Below, in pieces: positions 32,833 to 39,796 of a DNA stretch of 39,796 nucleotides. Both the position numbers and the translations under genes were made by a program. How positions within the stretch are numbered: the stretch's first letter is position 1; each line of letters opens with the position of its first letter. The stretch is taken from positions 1-39,796 of the forward strand of contig JBNJEL010000003.1 of assembly GCA_051745835.1 (NCBI GenBank). The letters are read 5' to 3'. This stretch comes from JBNJEL01 sp051745835 (GTDB lineage Bacteria > Bacillota > Halanaerobiia > Halobacteroidales > Acetohalobiaceae). A model generated the notes under the pieces. It had not been told where the DNA came from, did no database searches, and saw only the letters and a list, made by a program, of their open reading frames with translations.

Positions 32833-33180
32833 ATGGAAGCTAAAGCTATTGCTAAACAGGTACGAATTTCTCCGCGTAAAGCTAGATTAGTAATTGATTT
32901 AGTACGGGGAAAAGATATTGGAAAAGCAGCAGGAATTTTACGTAATACTCCTAAACGAGGAGCAGAAATTATTGAAAAAGTTCTTGATTCAGCAGTTGCT
33001 AATGCTGAGAATAATCATGATATGATTCCAGACGAATTATATATATCAGAAGCTTATGTTAATGAAGGACCAACTATGAAGCGGTTTAAACCACGAGCGA
33101 TGGGGCAGGCTACTCCAGTAAATAAGCGAACTAGTCATATTACTATTAAAGTTAAAGAAAAAGATGAGAAGGAGGGATAA
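32833..33180 (+). CDS. rplV: 50S ribosomal protein L22
   Basis: 115 residues. Contacts all 23S rRNA domains and lines the tunnel. Signature VRISPRKARLVIDLVRGKD and the hairpin NEGPTMKRFKPRAMGQATPV. ATG at 32833 follows AAGGAGG. Its last codons contain the AGGAGGG ribosome site of rpsC. Confidence 0.97.
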   Translation: MEAKAIAKQVRISPRKARLVIDLVRGKDIGKAAGILRNTPKRGAEIIEKVLDSAVANAENNHDMIPDELYISEAYVNEGPTMKRFKPRAMGQATPVNKRTSHITIKVKEKDEKEG

Positions 33181-33183
33181 TTA

Positions 33184-33837
33184 GTGGGACAGAAAGTACA
33201 TCCACACGGACTGAGAGTTGGTGTTATTAAAGACTGGGATGCAAAATGGTATGCTGATAAGGATGAGTATGCTGATCTGTTACATGAAGATTTAGATATT
33301 AGAAATCATATTAAGGAAAAGATGTATGATGCCGGTATTGCTCGGATTGTAATTGAAAGAGCAGCTGATCGCATTAAGTTAGATGTTCATACTGCACGAC
33401 CGGGTATGGTAATCGGTAAAGGTGGATCAGAAGTAAATGCTTTACGCAGTGAGATTCAAGAGATGACAGGTAAGAAAGTACAGATTAACGTTGTAGAGGT
33501 TAAGAATCCTGAAAAGAATGCACAATTAATTGCTGAGAGTGTTGCTCGACAATTAGAACAGAGAGTTTCCTTTAGACGAGCTATGAGACAGGCAATGAAT
33601 CGTGCTTTACGACAAGACGGTATTGAAGGATTTAGTATTGAAGCTGCTGGTCGTCTTGGTGGTGCTGAGATGGCTCGTACTGAAGGTTATAGTGAAGGAA
33701 AAGTTTCACTACAGACTTTACGAGCAGATATTGATTATGGATTTACTGAAGCTTATACAACTTATGGTAAGATTGGAGTTAAAGTTTGGATTAATAAAGG
33801 TGAAGTACTACCGGATGTTGAGGACGACGAAGAATAG
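33184..33837 (+). CDS. rpsC: 30S ribosomal protein S3
   Basis: 217 residues with a GTG start 3 bases after rplV. N-terminal MGQKVHPHGLRVG, then a KH domain with the GxxG loop (VIGKGGSEVNALRSEI), and the C-terminal domain to INKGEVLPD with an acidic tail (VEDDEE). S3 forms part of the mRNA entry channel and helicase. Confidence 0.97.
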   Translation: MGQKVHPHGLRVGVIKDWDAKWYADKDEYADLLHEDLDIRNHIKEKMYDAGIARIVIERAADRIKLDVHTARPGMVIGKGGSEVNALRSEIQEMTGKKVQINVVEVKNPEKNAQLIAESVARQLEQRVSFRRAMRQAMNRALRQDGIEGFSIEAAGRLGGAEMARTEGYSEGKVSLQTLRADIDYGFTEAYTTYGKIGVKVWINKGEVLPDVEDDEE

Positions 33838-33865
33838 AGATCTGGTTTAGAAAGGAGGCAAAAAT

Positions 33866-34300
33866 ATGTTATTACCAAAACGGGTTAAGCATAGAAAGCA
33901 GCATCGTGGACGTTTAAAAGGAAAAGCTACACGTGGTAATACAGTTAATTTTGGAGAGTATGGCTTACAGGCTTTAGAGCCAGCTTGGATTAGTAATCGT
34001 CAAATCGAAGCAGCCCGAATTGCTATTACTCGTCATGCTAAACGAGGAGGAAAAGTTTGGGTTAATATCTTCCCTGATAAGCCAGTTACAGCAACGCCAG
34101 CTGAAACTAGAATGGGTTCTGGTAAAGGTGATCCAGAATACTGGGCTGCAGTAGTTAAACCTGGTCGAGTTATGTTTGAAATTGCAGGTGTTGAAGAGGA
34201 AGTTGCTAGAGAAGCAATGCGTTTGGCTTCTCATAAGTTGCCGATTAATACTAAGTTTGTAAAACGCGAAGGAATGGATGGTGACAGCAATGAAAGCTAA
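33866..34300 (+). CDS. rplP: 50S ribosomal protein L16
   Basis: 144 residues. Sits near the A site on 23S rRNA. Start MLLPKRVKHRKQHRGRLKG and the conserved RMGSGKGDPEYWAAVVKPGR are present. ATG at 33866 follows AAAGGAGGC. The end overlaps rpmC. Confidence 0.97.
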   Translation: MLLPKRVKHRKQHRGRLKGKATRGNTVNFGEYGLQALEPAWISNRQIEAARIAITRHAKRGGKVWVNIFPDKPVTATPAETRMGSGKGDPEYWAAVVKPGRVMFEIAGVEEEVAREAMRLASHKLPINTKFVKREGMDGDSNES

Positions 34301-34490
34301 TGAATTAAGAGATTTAACTTCTGAAGAGTTGGAACATAAATTAGACGACTTAAAGGATGAATTATTTAACTTAAGATTTCAGAAGGCAACTGCTCAATTG
34401 GATAATCCGTCTCGAATTAAACAGGTTAAGAAGAGTATTGCTCGGGTTAAGACTATTTTACATGAACGTGAATTAGAAATTAGACATTAA
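34290..34490 (+). CDS. rpmC: 50S ribosomal protein L29
   Basis: 66 residues from ATG 34290 (MKANELRDLTSEELEHKL), overlapping rplP by 11 bases. An in-frame ATG at 34278 and GTG at 34281 would add up to four residues; the family start favours 34290. The two-helix protein sits at the tunnel exit beside L23. Signature LFNLRFQKATAQLDNPSRIK. Confidence 0.93.
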   Translation: MKANELRDLTSEELEHKLDDLKDELFNLRFQKATAQLDNPSRIKQVKKSIARVKTILHERELEIRH

Positions 34491-34534
34491 ATTTACTAAG
34501 TTAGAGATGTCTAATCTGTAGAGGAGGTAATCGA

Positions 34535-34795
34535 ATGTCTGAGGAAAAAAAGAAGAAAAAGGTAAGAATCGGTACCGTTGTCAGTGATAAGATGGATAAA
34601 ACGGTTGTAGTTGCAGTCGAACGTAAGACTCAACATGACCTTTATAAGAGAGTAGTCGCTCGGACTTCTCGCTTTAAAGTTCATGATGAAGAGAATGAAT
34701 GTAAGGTTGGCGATAAAGTACAGATTATAGAGACACGGCCAATCAGCAAGCATAAGAATTGGAAAGTTGATGAAATTTTACGTAAAGCTAAATAG
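34535..34795 (+). CDS. rpsQ: 30S ribosomal protein S17
   Basis: 86 residues, OB-fold primary binder of 16S rRNA. IGTVVSDKMDKTVVVAVER and ETRPISKHKNWKV are the family blocks. ATG at 34535 follows GAGGAGGT. Confidence 0.96.
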   Translation: MSEEKKKKKVRIGTVVSDKMDKTVVVAVERKTQHDLYKRVVARTSRFKVHDEENECKVGDKVQIIETRPISKHKNWKVDEILRKAK

Positions 34796-34835
34796 ATAAC
34801 TGTGTGGTCCGCTTGACGAAAGGAGGGTGCTAACA

Positions 34836-35204
34836 ATGATTCAGGTTGAATCAAGATTAAAAGTAGCAGATAATTCAGGAGCCCGTGAACTCTTATGTGC
34901 TAAGGTTTTAGGCGGTTCTAAGAAGAAGTATGCTACGATTGGAGATACGATTATAGCTTCAGTAAAAGAGGCTATTCCAGATGGCATGGTAAATAAAGGT
35001 GAGGTTGTAAAAGCAGTAGTTGTGCGAGTCAGTAAAGAGTATCGACGTCCAGATGGGTCATATATTAGTTTCGATGAGAATGCTGCTGTAGTGATCGATA
35101 ATAATGATAATCCAACAGGGACACGAATTTTCGGACCTGTAGCTAGAGAGCTACGTGATAAGAAGTATACGCGGATTATTTCCTTAGCGCCAGAAGTATT
35201 ATAA
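34836..35204 (+). CDS. rplN: 50S ribosomal protein L14
   Basis: 122 residues from ATG 34836 (MIQVESRLKVADNSGARE) behind AAAGGAGGG; a TTG 9 bases earlier is rejected. L14 lies at the subunit interface and bridges to 16S rRNA. Ending GPVARELRDKKYTRIISLAP is characteristic. Confidence 0.97.
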   Translation: MIQVESRLKVADNSGARELLCAKVLGGSKKKYATIGDTIIASVKEAIPDGMVNKGEVVKAVVVRVSKEYRRPDGSYISFDENAAVVIDNNDNPTGTRIFGPVARELRDKKYTRIISLAPEVL

Positions 35205-35252
35205 GTTGATAATTGATATTTTAGTCTTTAGTTTTGAAAGGAGGTAGTTAAG

Positions 35253-35579
35253 ATGTCCCTTCCTAAGTTACATGTTAAAAAAGATGATGAAGTTAAAGTA
35301 ATTGCCGGAAATGATAAAGGAAAGACAGGAAAGGTATTGAAAGCTTTTCCAAAAGATAATAGAGTAGTTGTAGAAGGAGTTAATATTGTTCATAAACATG
35401 CTCAGCCTAGTCAGGATATGCCTCAAGGCGGTATTATTGAACAAGAAGCTCCAGTTGATAGCTCTAATGTTAAATTAATCTGTAAACACTGTGGTGCAAG
35501 TGTTAAGACAGGTAAGAAGATTTTAGATGATGGTAGTAAAGTTCGTTTCTGTAAAGAGTGTGAAGAGATTATTGACTAA
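35253..35579 (+). CDS. rplX: 50S ribosomal protein L24 with zinc-ribbon-like C-terminus
   Basis: 108 residues. KOW domain (KVIAGNDKGKTGKVLKAFP) that starts 50S assembly. The C-terminal part holds two CxxC pairs (CKHC and CKEC) about 22 residues apart, so this copy is likely a zinc-binding form; many bacterial L24 proteins lack these cysteines. ATG at 35253 follows AAAGGAGG. Confidence 0.95.
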   Translation: MSLPKLHVKKDDEVKVIAGNDKGKTGKVLKAFPKDNRVVVEGVNIVHKHAQPSQDMPQGGIIEQEAPVDSSNVKLICKHCGASVKTGKKILDDGSKVRFCKECEEIID

Positions 35580-35615
35580 TTATTTTACGGTTTGTAGCGG
35601 AAGGAGGTACAGTTA

Positions 35616-36155
35616 ATGACAGTACTAAAAGAAAGATATCAAGAAGAATTTGTTGATAAGTTGATGGATAAGTTTGATTATGATAATGTAATGCAGGTGC
35701 CGGATATTAAAAAAGTTGTAATTAATATGGGAATTGGAGAAGCAAATGAGAATGTTAATCTATTAGATAGAGCTGTAGAACAGTTAGAGACAATTACAGG
35801 ACAGCAGCCGGTAGTTACTAGAGCTAAGAAATCGATTGCTAATTTCAAAATTAGAAAAGGTATGCCGGTTGGTTGTAAAGTTACTTTACGCGGCGAGAGA
35901 ATGTATGAATTCTTATATAAGTTAATTAATATTGCTTTACCTCGGGTACGGGACTTTAGAGGTCTATCTACTAAATCTTTTGATGGTCGAGGAAATTATT
36001 CATTAGGTCTTGATAATCAGACAGTATTCCCAGAGATTGATGTTGATGATGTAGATCGCATTCAGGGTATGGATATAGTGATTGTAACTAGTGCTGAAAA
36101 TGATGAAGAAGCTAAAGAATTATTATCACTGATGAATATGCCGTTTAAGCAGTAG
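35616..36155 (+). CDS. rplE: 50S ribosomal protein L5
   Basis: 179 residues. Binds 5S rRNA and contacts P-site tRNA. Conserved blocks: KVVINMGIGEANENVNLL, TRAKKSIANFKIRKGMPVG, LPRVRDFRGLSTKSFDGRGN. ATG at 35616 follows GGAAGGAGG. Confidence 0.97.
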   Translation: MTVLKERYQEEFVDKLMDKFDYDNVMQVPDIKKVVINMGIGEANENVNLLDRAVEQLETITGQQPVVTRAKKSIANFKIRKGMPVGCKVTLRGERMYEFLYKLINIALPRVRDFRGLSTKSFDGRGNYSLGLDNQTVFPEIDVDDVDRIQGMDIVIVTSAENDEEAKELLSLMNMPFKQ

Positions 36156-36184
36156 AATAATAACTAAAAAAAGGAGGGAAGCTA

Positions 36185-36370
36185 GTGGCTCGCAAATCTA
36201 AGATCGAAAAGTCCAATAAGGACCAAAAGTATTCTACTAGAGGTGTTATGCGTTGTCGACGATGTGGTCGAGCTGATGGAGTACTACAGAAATTTGAATT
36301 ATGTAGAATCTGTTTTAGAGAATTAGCTCATAAAGGTGTACTACCAGGAGTTAAGAAGTCAAGTTGGTAA
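36185..36370 (+). CDS. rpsN: 30S ribosomal protein S14, zinc type
   Basis: 61 residues with a GTG start behind AAAGGAGGG. CRRC and CRIC form the zinc site of the short type Z S14. The end HKGVLPGVKKSSW is diagnostic. Helps build the 30S head next to S3. Confidence 0.96.
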   Translation: MARKSKIEKSNKDQKYSTRGVMRCRRCGRADGVLQKFELCRICFRELAHKGVLPGVKKSSW

Positions 36371-36401
36371 GAGTTAAAATTTAGAAGGGAGGTTCTTTGT
36401 T

Positions 36402-36800
36402 ATGGCTATAACTGATCCAATTTCAGATATGTTGACACGGACTAGAAATGCTAATTTAACTGTTAAAGATAAAGTAGATATCCCAGCCTCTAATGTTAAA
36501 GAAGAGATGGCGCGGGTATTAAAAGATGAAGGATTTATCGAAAATTACAAAAGAATTGATAATAGCGGACAAGGTAAGTTAAGATTATATTTGAAGTATG
36601 GTTCTAATGGCGAAAAGGTGATTACTGGTCTGAAAAGAATTAGTAAGCCTGGTTTAAGAGTTTATGTTGATAAGAATGAAATCCCACAGGTATTAGGTGG
36701 TTTAGGAATTGCTGTTATTTCCACTTCCCAAGGTGTCATGACCGGAAAAGAAGCTAATGAGCGTGGCATTGGTGGCGAAGTGCTCTGTTATGTTTGGTAA
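36402..36800 (+). CDS. rpsH: 30S ribosomal protein S8
   Basis: 132 residues. Binds the central domain of 16S rRNA and in E. coli represses the spc operon. Starts MAITDPISDMLTRTRNANL and ends MTGKEANERGIGGEVLCYVW, both typical. ATG at 36402. Confidence 0.97.
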   Translation: MAITDPISDMLTRTRNANLTVKDKVDIPASNVKEEMARVLKDEGFIENYKRIDNSGQGKLRLYLKYGSNGEKVITGLKRISKPGLRVYVDKNEIPQVLGGLGIAVISTSQGVMTGKEANERGIGGEVLCYVW

Positions 36801-36834
36801 ATAAAAATTGATTTGAATTAGGAGGTGTAATAAA

Positions 36835-37371
36835 GTGTCACGGATTGGACATGTACCAATTGAGATTCCAGAAAAAGTAGAGATTACTTTAGAAGATAAT
36901 GTAATGACAGTTAAAGGCCCTAAAGGAGAGCTAAGTAATCAGATTAATCCTGATTTAGAAGTTAATATTGATGAAGAAGAGATTGTGATTACTCGTCAAG
37001 GTGACTCTAAAGCAGAGAAGTCAACACATGGTTTAAATAGAAGTTTAGTTGTGAATATGATTGAAGGAGTAACAGAAGGATTTGAAAAGAGATTAGAGCT
37101 AAATGGTGTTGGTTATCGAGTTCAGAAGAAAGGTCAAAATCTAGAGTTACAGGTGGGTTACTCTCATCCGGTAGAAGTTGAGCCGTTAGAGAATACTCAG
37201 TTAGAAGTAGAAGATAATGATAAAATTATTGTTAGCGGTCCTGATAAACAGAAAGTAGGAGAGATGGCTGCTAATATTAGATCTATTCGTGAGCCAGAAC
37301 CATATGGTGGTAAAGGTATTAAGTATGTTGATGAGCAGATTAGACGTAAGGAAGGTAAAACTGCTGGTTAA
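36835..37371 (+). CDS. rplF: 50S ribosomal protein L6
   Basis: 178 residues with GTG start behind AGGAGGTG. Two similar domains near the sarcin-ricin loop. MSRIGHVPIEIPEKV at the start and EPYGGKGIKYVDEQIRRKEG at the end fit the family. Confidence 0.97.
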   Translation: MSRIGHVPIEIPEKVEITLEDNVMTVKGPKGELSNQINPDLEVNIDEEEIVITRQGDSKAEKSTHGLNRSLVVNMIEGVTEGFEKRLELNGVGYRVQKKGQNLELQVGYSHPVEVEPLENTQLEVEDNDKIIVSGPDKQKVGEMAANIRSIREPEPYGGKGIKYVDEQIRRKEGKTAG

Positions 37372-37392
37372 TAGTTAGAAAGGAGGATTGTT

Positions 37393-37743
37393 ATGCACGC
37401 TAGTAGAAAGAAAAGACATCAAAGAATTCGTAACAAGATTAGTGGAACTCCATTTAAACCGCGTTTGAGTGTGTATCGTAGTTTAAAGCATACTTATGCA
37501 CAATTAATTGATGACTTCTCCGGTGAAACTTTAGCTGCAGCTTCTACAGTTGATCCAGCTATTCGAGATGAGATTGATAATGGTGGTAATGTAGAAGCAG
37601 CAACTAAAGTAGGAGAATTAATTGCTGAGCGAGCTTTAGAACAAGATATCAAAGAAGTTGTTTTTGATCGTGGTGGAAATAAATATCATGGTAGAGTTAA
37701 AGCTGTAGCTGAAGCAGCACGAGAGAACGGTCTTGAATTTTAA
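37393..37743 (+). CDS. rplR: 50S ribosomal protein L18
   Basis: 116 residues. Binds 5S rRNA with L5. Start has RHQRIRNKISGTPFKPRL and RSLKHTYAQLIDD; end has FDRGGNKYHGRVKAVAEAAR. ATG at 37393 follows AAAGGAGG. Confidence 0.96.
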   Translation: MHASRKKRHQRIRNKISGTPFKPRLSVYRSLKHTYAQLIDDFSGETLAAASTVDPAIRDEIDNGGNVEAATKVGELIAERALEQDIKEVVFDRGGNKYHGRVKAVAEAARENGLEF

Positions 37744-37761
37744 TCAGAAGGAGGGAACATA

Positions 37762-38280
37762 GTGGCTAATAAAGCTAAAAGAGAGATTATTGATCCAGAA
37801 GGTTTGGATTTAGAAGAAAGAGTTGTTAACATTAATCGTGTATCAAAAGTTGTAAAAGGTGGTAGACGATTTAGTTTCAGTTCTTTAGTAGTAGTTGGTG
37901 ATGGTGATGGTCACGTAGGAGCAGGAATTGGTAAAGCTAATGAAGTGCCAGCTTCAATTCAAAAAGGTATTGCAGCTGCTAAAAAAGAGCTTATTAAGGT
38001 ACCTTTATCAGATACTACTATTCCTCACGAAGTTACTGGTATCTTCGGAGCTGGAGAAGTATTATTAATGCCTGCCTCTGAAGGTACTGGTGTGATTGCT
38101 GGGGGACCTGTTAGAGCAGTAGTTGAGTTAGCTGGAATTGAAGATATTTTAGCTAAATCATTAGGTAGTGAGAACTCTCTTAATATGGTTAATGCAGCTA
38201 TTCAAGGATTAAGTGAGCTTAAGGATATTGAAGATGTTGCTAAGTTAAGAGGTAAGAGTGTAGAAGAATTACAAGGTTAA
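37762..38280 (+). CDS. rpsE: 30S ribosomal protein S5
   Basis: 172 residues with a GTG start behind AAGGAGGG. dsRBD-like N-terminal part (RVSKVVKGGRRFSFSSLVVV, HVGAGIGKANEVPASIQKG) and the C-terminal domain. Acts in decoding fidelity at the mRNA channel. The next gene is rplO after 34 bases; rpmD is not between them. Confidence 0.97.
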   Translation: MANKAKREIIDPEGLDLEERVVNINRVSKVVKGGRRFSFSSLVVVGDGDGHVGAGIGKANEVPASIQKGIAAAKKELIKVPLSDTTIPHEVTGIFGAGEVLLMPASEGTGVIAGGPVRAVVELAGIEDILAKSLGSENSLNMVNAAIQGLSELKDIEDVAKLRGKSVEELQG

Positions 38281-38314
38281 GTAAAGATAATAATTATTAG
38301 AGGGGGTGTAGTTA

Positions 38315-38755
38315 ATGAAACTGCATGACTTACAGCCTGCAGAAGGTTCTAAGCAAGATCGCAAGAGAAAAGGACGTGGTGTTGGTTCTGGTAGCGGTAA
38401 GACTGCCGGTCGTGGTACTAAAGGACAAAACGCTCGGACCGGTGGTGGCGTAAGACCAGGATTTGAAGGGGGACAGACTCCTTTCTTTAAGCGTTTTCCT
38501 AAGTACGGATTTACAAACAATTCTAAAAAAGAATACGCTGAGGTAAATGTTAAGAGTTTAAATAGATTCGATGAAGAAACTGAGATTACACCGGAACTAT
38601 TAAAAGAGTCAGGTTTAGTATCTAAGATTGGAGACGGTGTTAAAATCTTAGGAGACGGTGAGCTAGATGTGACATTAACAGTTAAAGCCCATGGCTTTAC
38701 TAAATCAGCAGTTAAGAAGATTGAAGCTGTTGGAGGTAAGGTAGAGGTTATCTAA
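38315..38755 (+). CDS. rplO: 50S ribosomal protein L15
   Basis: 146 residues. Late-assembly 50S protein. GRGVGSGSGKTAGRGTKGQ, RPGFEGGQTPFFKRFPKYGF and the C-terminal AHGFTKSAVKKIEAVGGKVE are typical. ATG at 38315 follows AGAGGGGGTG. Confidence 0.97.
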   Translation: MKLHDLQPAEGSKQDRKRKGRGVGSGSGKTAGRGTKGQNARTGGGVRPGFEGGQTPFFKRFPKYGFTNNSKKEYAEVNVKSLNRFDEETEITPELLKESGLVSKIGDGVKILGDGELDVTLTVKAHGFTKSAVKKIEAVGGKVEVI

Positions 38756-38774
38756 GAGTAGAGGTGATTGAATA

Positions 38775-39796
38775 ATGTTGTCTGCTTTAACCAACTCTTT
38801 AAAAGTCAAGGGATTACGAGAGAAGATATTCTTTATCCTCGCAATGATTGCTGTTTATCGAATCGGAGCTCATATTCCAGTACCTGGAGTTGATCCTGCT
38901 CGATTACAGCAGTTATTTGAGCAGGGAGGATTGTTAGGATTTTTAGATATGTTCTCTGGTGGAGCTTTAAGTAGGTTTACCATCTTTGCGATGAGTATTA
39001 ATCCCTATATTACTGCTTCGATTATTATGCAGTTATTGACTGTGGTAATTCCTAAATTAGAAGAACTATCTCAGCAAGGTCAAGAAGGTAAGAAAGTTAT
39101 AGCTCAATATACCAGGTATGCTACAGTAGTATTAGGGATAATTCAAGGATTAGGAATTACTCTCTGGATTAAGAATATGGGAGCAATAGCTAATCCTAGT
39201 ATCTTTAATCTTTTTACAATTGTAGTTACTTTAACTGCTGGTACAGCCTTTTTAATGTGGCTTGGCGAACAGATTACTGATAAAGGGATCGGAAATGGTA
39301 TCTCAATTATTATTTTTGCCTCTATTATTTCTCGATTTCCCTCAGCAGTTGTCAGTATAGTTCGTAAGTTACAGGTAGGAGCAATTAACATCTTTAATCT
39401 TATCTTCTTTGCGCTAGTTGCAGTAATTGTTGTAGCTGCAGTAATTTATATTCAACAGGGAGAAAGAAAGATTCCAGTCCAATATTCTAAACGAGTTGTT
39501 GGTCGTAAAGTTTATGGTGGGCAGAATACTCATATTCCTTTAAAGATTAATCAAGCTGGAGTAATACCGGTTATTTTTGCTTCATCAGTTCTCTTATTTC
39601 CAGCAACTATTGCTCAGATACTGCCTTATGGTTGGGCACAGTCTTTAGCAGATATGTTGAGTCCAGGAACTGCTTTATATACAGTAATTTATGCTTTGCT
39701 GATTATCTTTTTTACGTACTTTTATACAGCTATTCAGTTTAATCCACGAGAAGTTGCTGAAAATATTAAACAGAATGGCGGCTTTATTCCTGGTCG
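38775..39796 (+). CDS. secY: Preprotein translocase subunit SecY (3' truncated)
   Basis: About 340 residues are visible before the window ends, of about 420-430 expected. The channel protein of the Sec system; SecE is encoded at 14784. The first membrane segment follows LREKIFFILAMIAVYRIG, then GVDPARLQQLF and the plug and second segment near MSINPYITASIIMQLL; loops with ERKIPVQYSKRVVGRK and FNPREVAENIKQNGGFIPG mark the fourth and fifth cytoplasmic loops. ATG at 38775 has GAGGTG upstream. Confidence 0.96.
   Translation, partial: MLSALTNSLKVKGLREKIFFILAMIAVYRIGAHIPVPGVDPARLQQLFEQGGLLGFLDMFSGGALSRFTIFAMSINPYITASIIMQLLTVVIPKLEELSQQGQEGKKVIAQYTRYATVVLGIIQGLGITLWIKNMGAIANPSIFNLFTIVVTLTAGTAFLMWLGEQITDKGIGNGISIIIFASIISRFPSAVVSIVRKLQVGAINIFNLIFFALVAVIVVAAVIYIQQGERKIPVQYSKRVVGRKVYGGQNTHIPLKINQAGVIPVIFASSVLLFPATIAQILPYGWAQSLADMLSPGTALYTVIYALLIIFFTYFYTAIQFNPREVAENIKQNGGFIPG

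Noticed and set aside
34503..34516. TTAGA/TCTAA small hairpin before rpsQ.
   Set aside because: Five A/T-rich pairs with no T-run or conserved partner; not convincing.
1..39796. CRISPR arrays, insertion sequences, prophage or defence genes.
   Set aside because: No spaced direct repeats, transposase or phage-like genes are seen; the window is core genome throughout.

Overview
The window is a dense, AT-rich stretch in which every gene lies on the + strand. Gene order, strong AGGAGG ribosome-binding sites and sigma-A-type promoters point to a low-GC Firmicute. The order disA-carD-yacL-ispD-ispF-gltX-cysE-cysS-mrnC-thyX-rlmB-sigH is the Firmicutes arrangement. Acid-rich proteins, a cysteine-rich EF-Tu and the overall order suggest a halophilic anaerobe of the Halanaerobiales/Halobacteroidaceae type; that placement is inference.

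Region 1 (1-12.9 kb) holds housekeeping genes: diadenylate cyclase DisA (5' end outside the window), a CarD/CdnL RNA polymerase-binding factor, a membrane PIN-TRAM protein, two steps of the MEP isoprenoid pathway (ispD, ispF), a CBS-domain protein with a HutP-like C-terminus, Glu-tRNA synthetase, a tRNA-Cys T-box leader controlling cysE and cysS, Mini-RNase III, ThyX, an rRNA 2'-O-methyltransferase, a VanW-family cell-wall protein and sigma-H.

Region 2 (13.0-25.2 kb) is the tufB/rif type cluster: tRNA-Thr(GGT), a first tuf, rpmG, secE, nusG, rplK, rplA, an L10 leader, rplJ, rplL, and, after a 355-base gap with a terminator and candidate promoter, rpoB and rpoC. Region 3 (25.2-29.6 kb) is the str operon: rpsL, rpsG, fusA and a second tuf. 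Region 4 (29.7 kb to the end) is the S10-spc cluster from rpsJ to a truncated secY. rpmD (L30) is missing from its usual place between rpsE and rplO.

Control elements visible in the DNA include seven good -35/-10 pairs and one weaker candidate, a cysteine T-box with mutually exclusive helices, an L10 autoregulatory leader, several intrinsic terminators or attenuators, and an odd hairpin between the nusG Shine-Dalgarno and its start codon. The two tuf genes are identical over about 1.2 kb except for one silent base and the last base of the stop codon.

Most of the window is conserved core biology. The least familiar item is the CBS/HutP-like fusion at 4.1-4.9 kb. The secE-nusG hairpin, the dyad over the rplJ promoter and the loss of rpmD also deserve a look.
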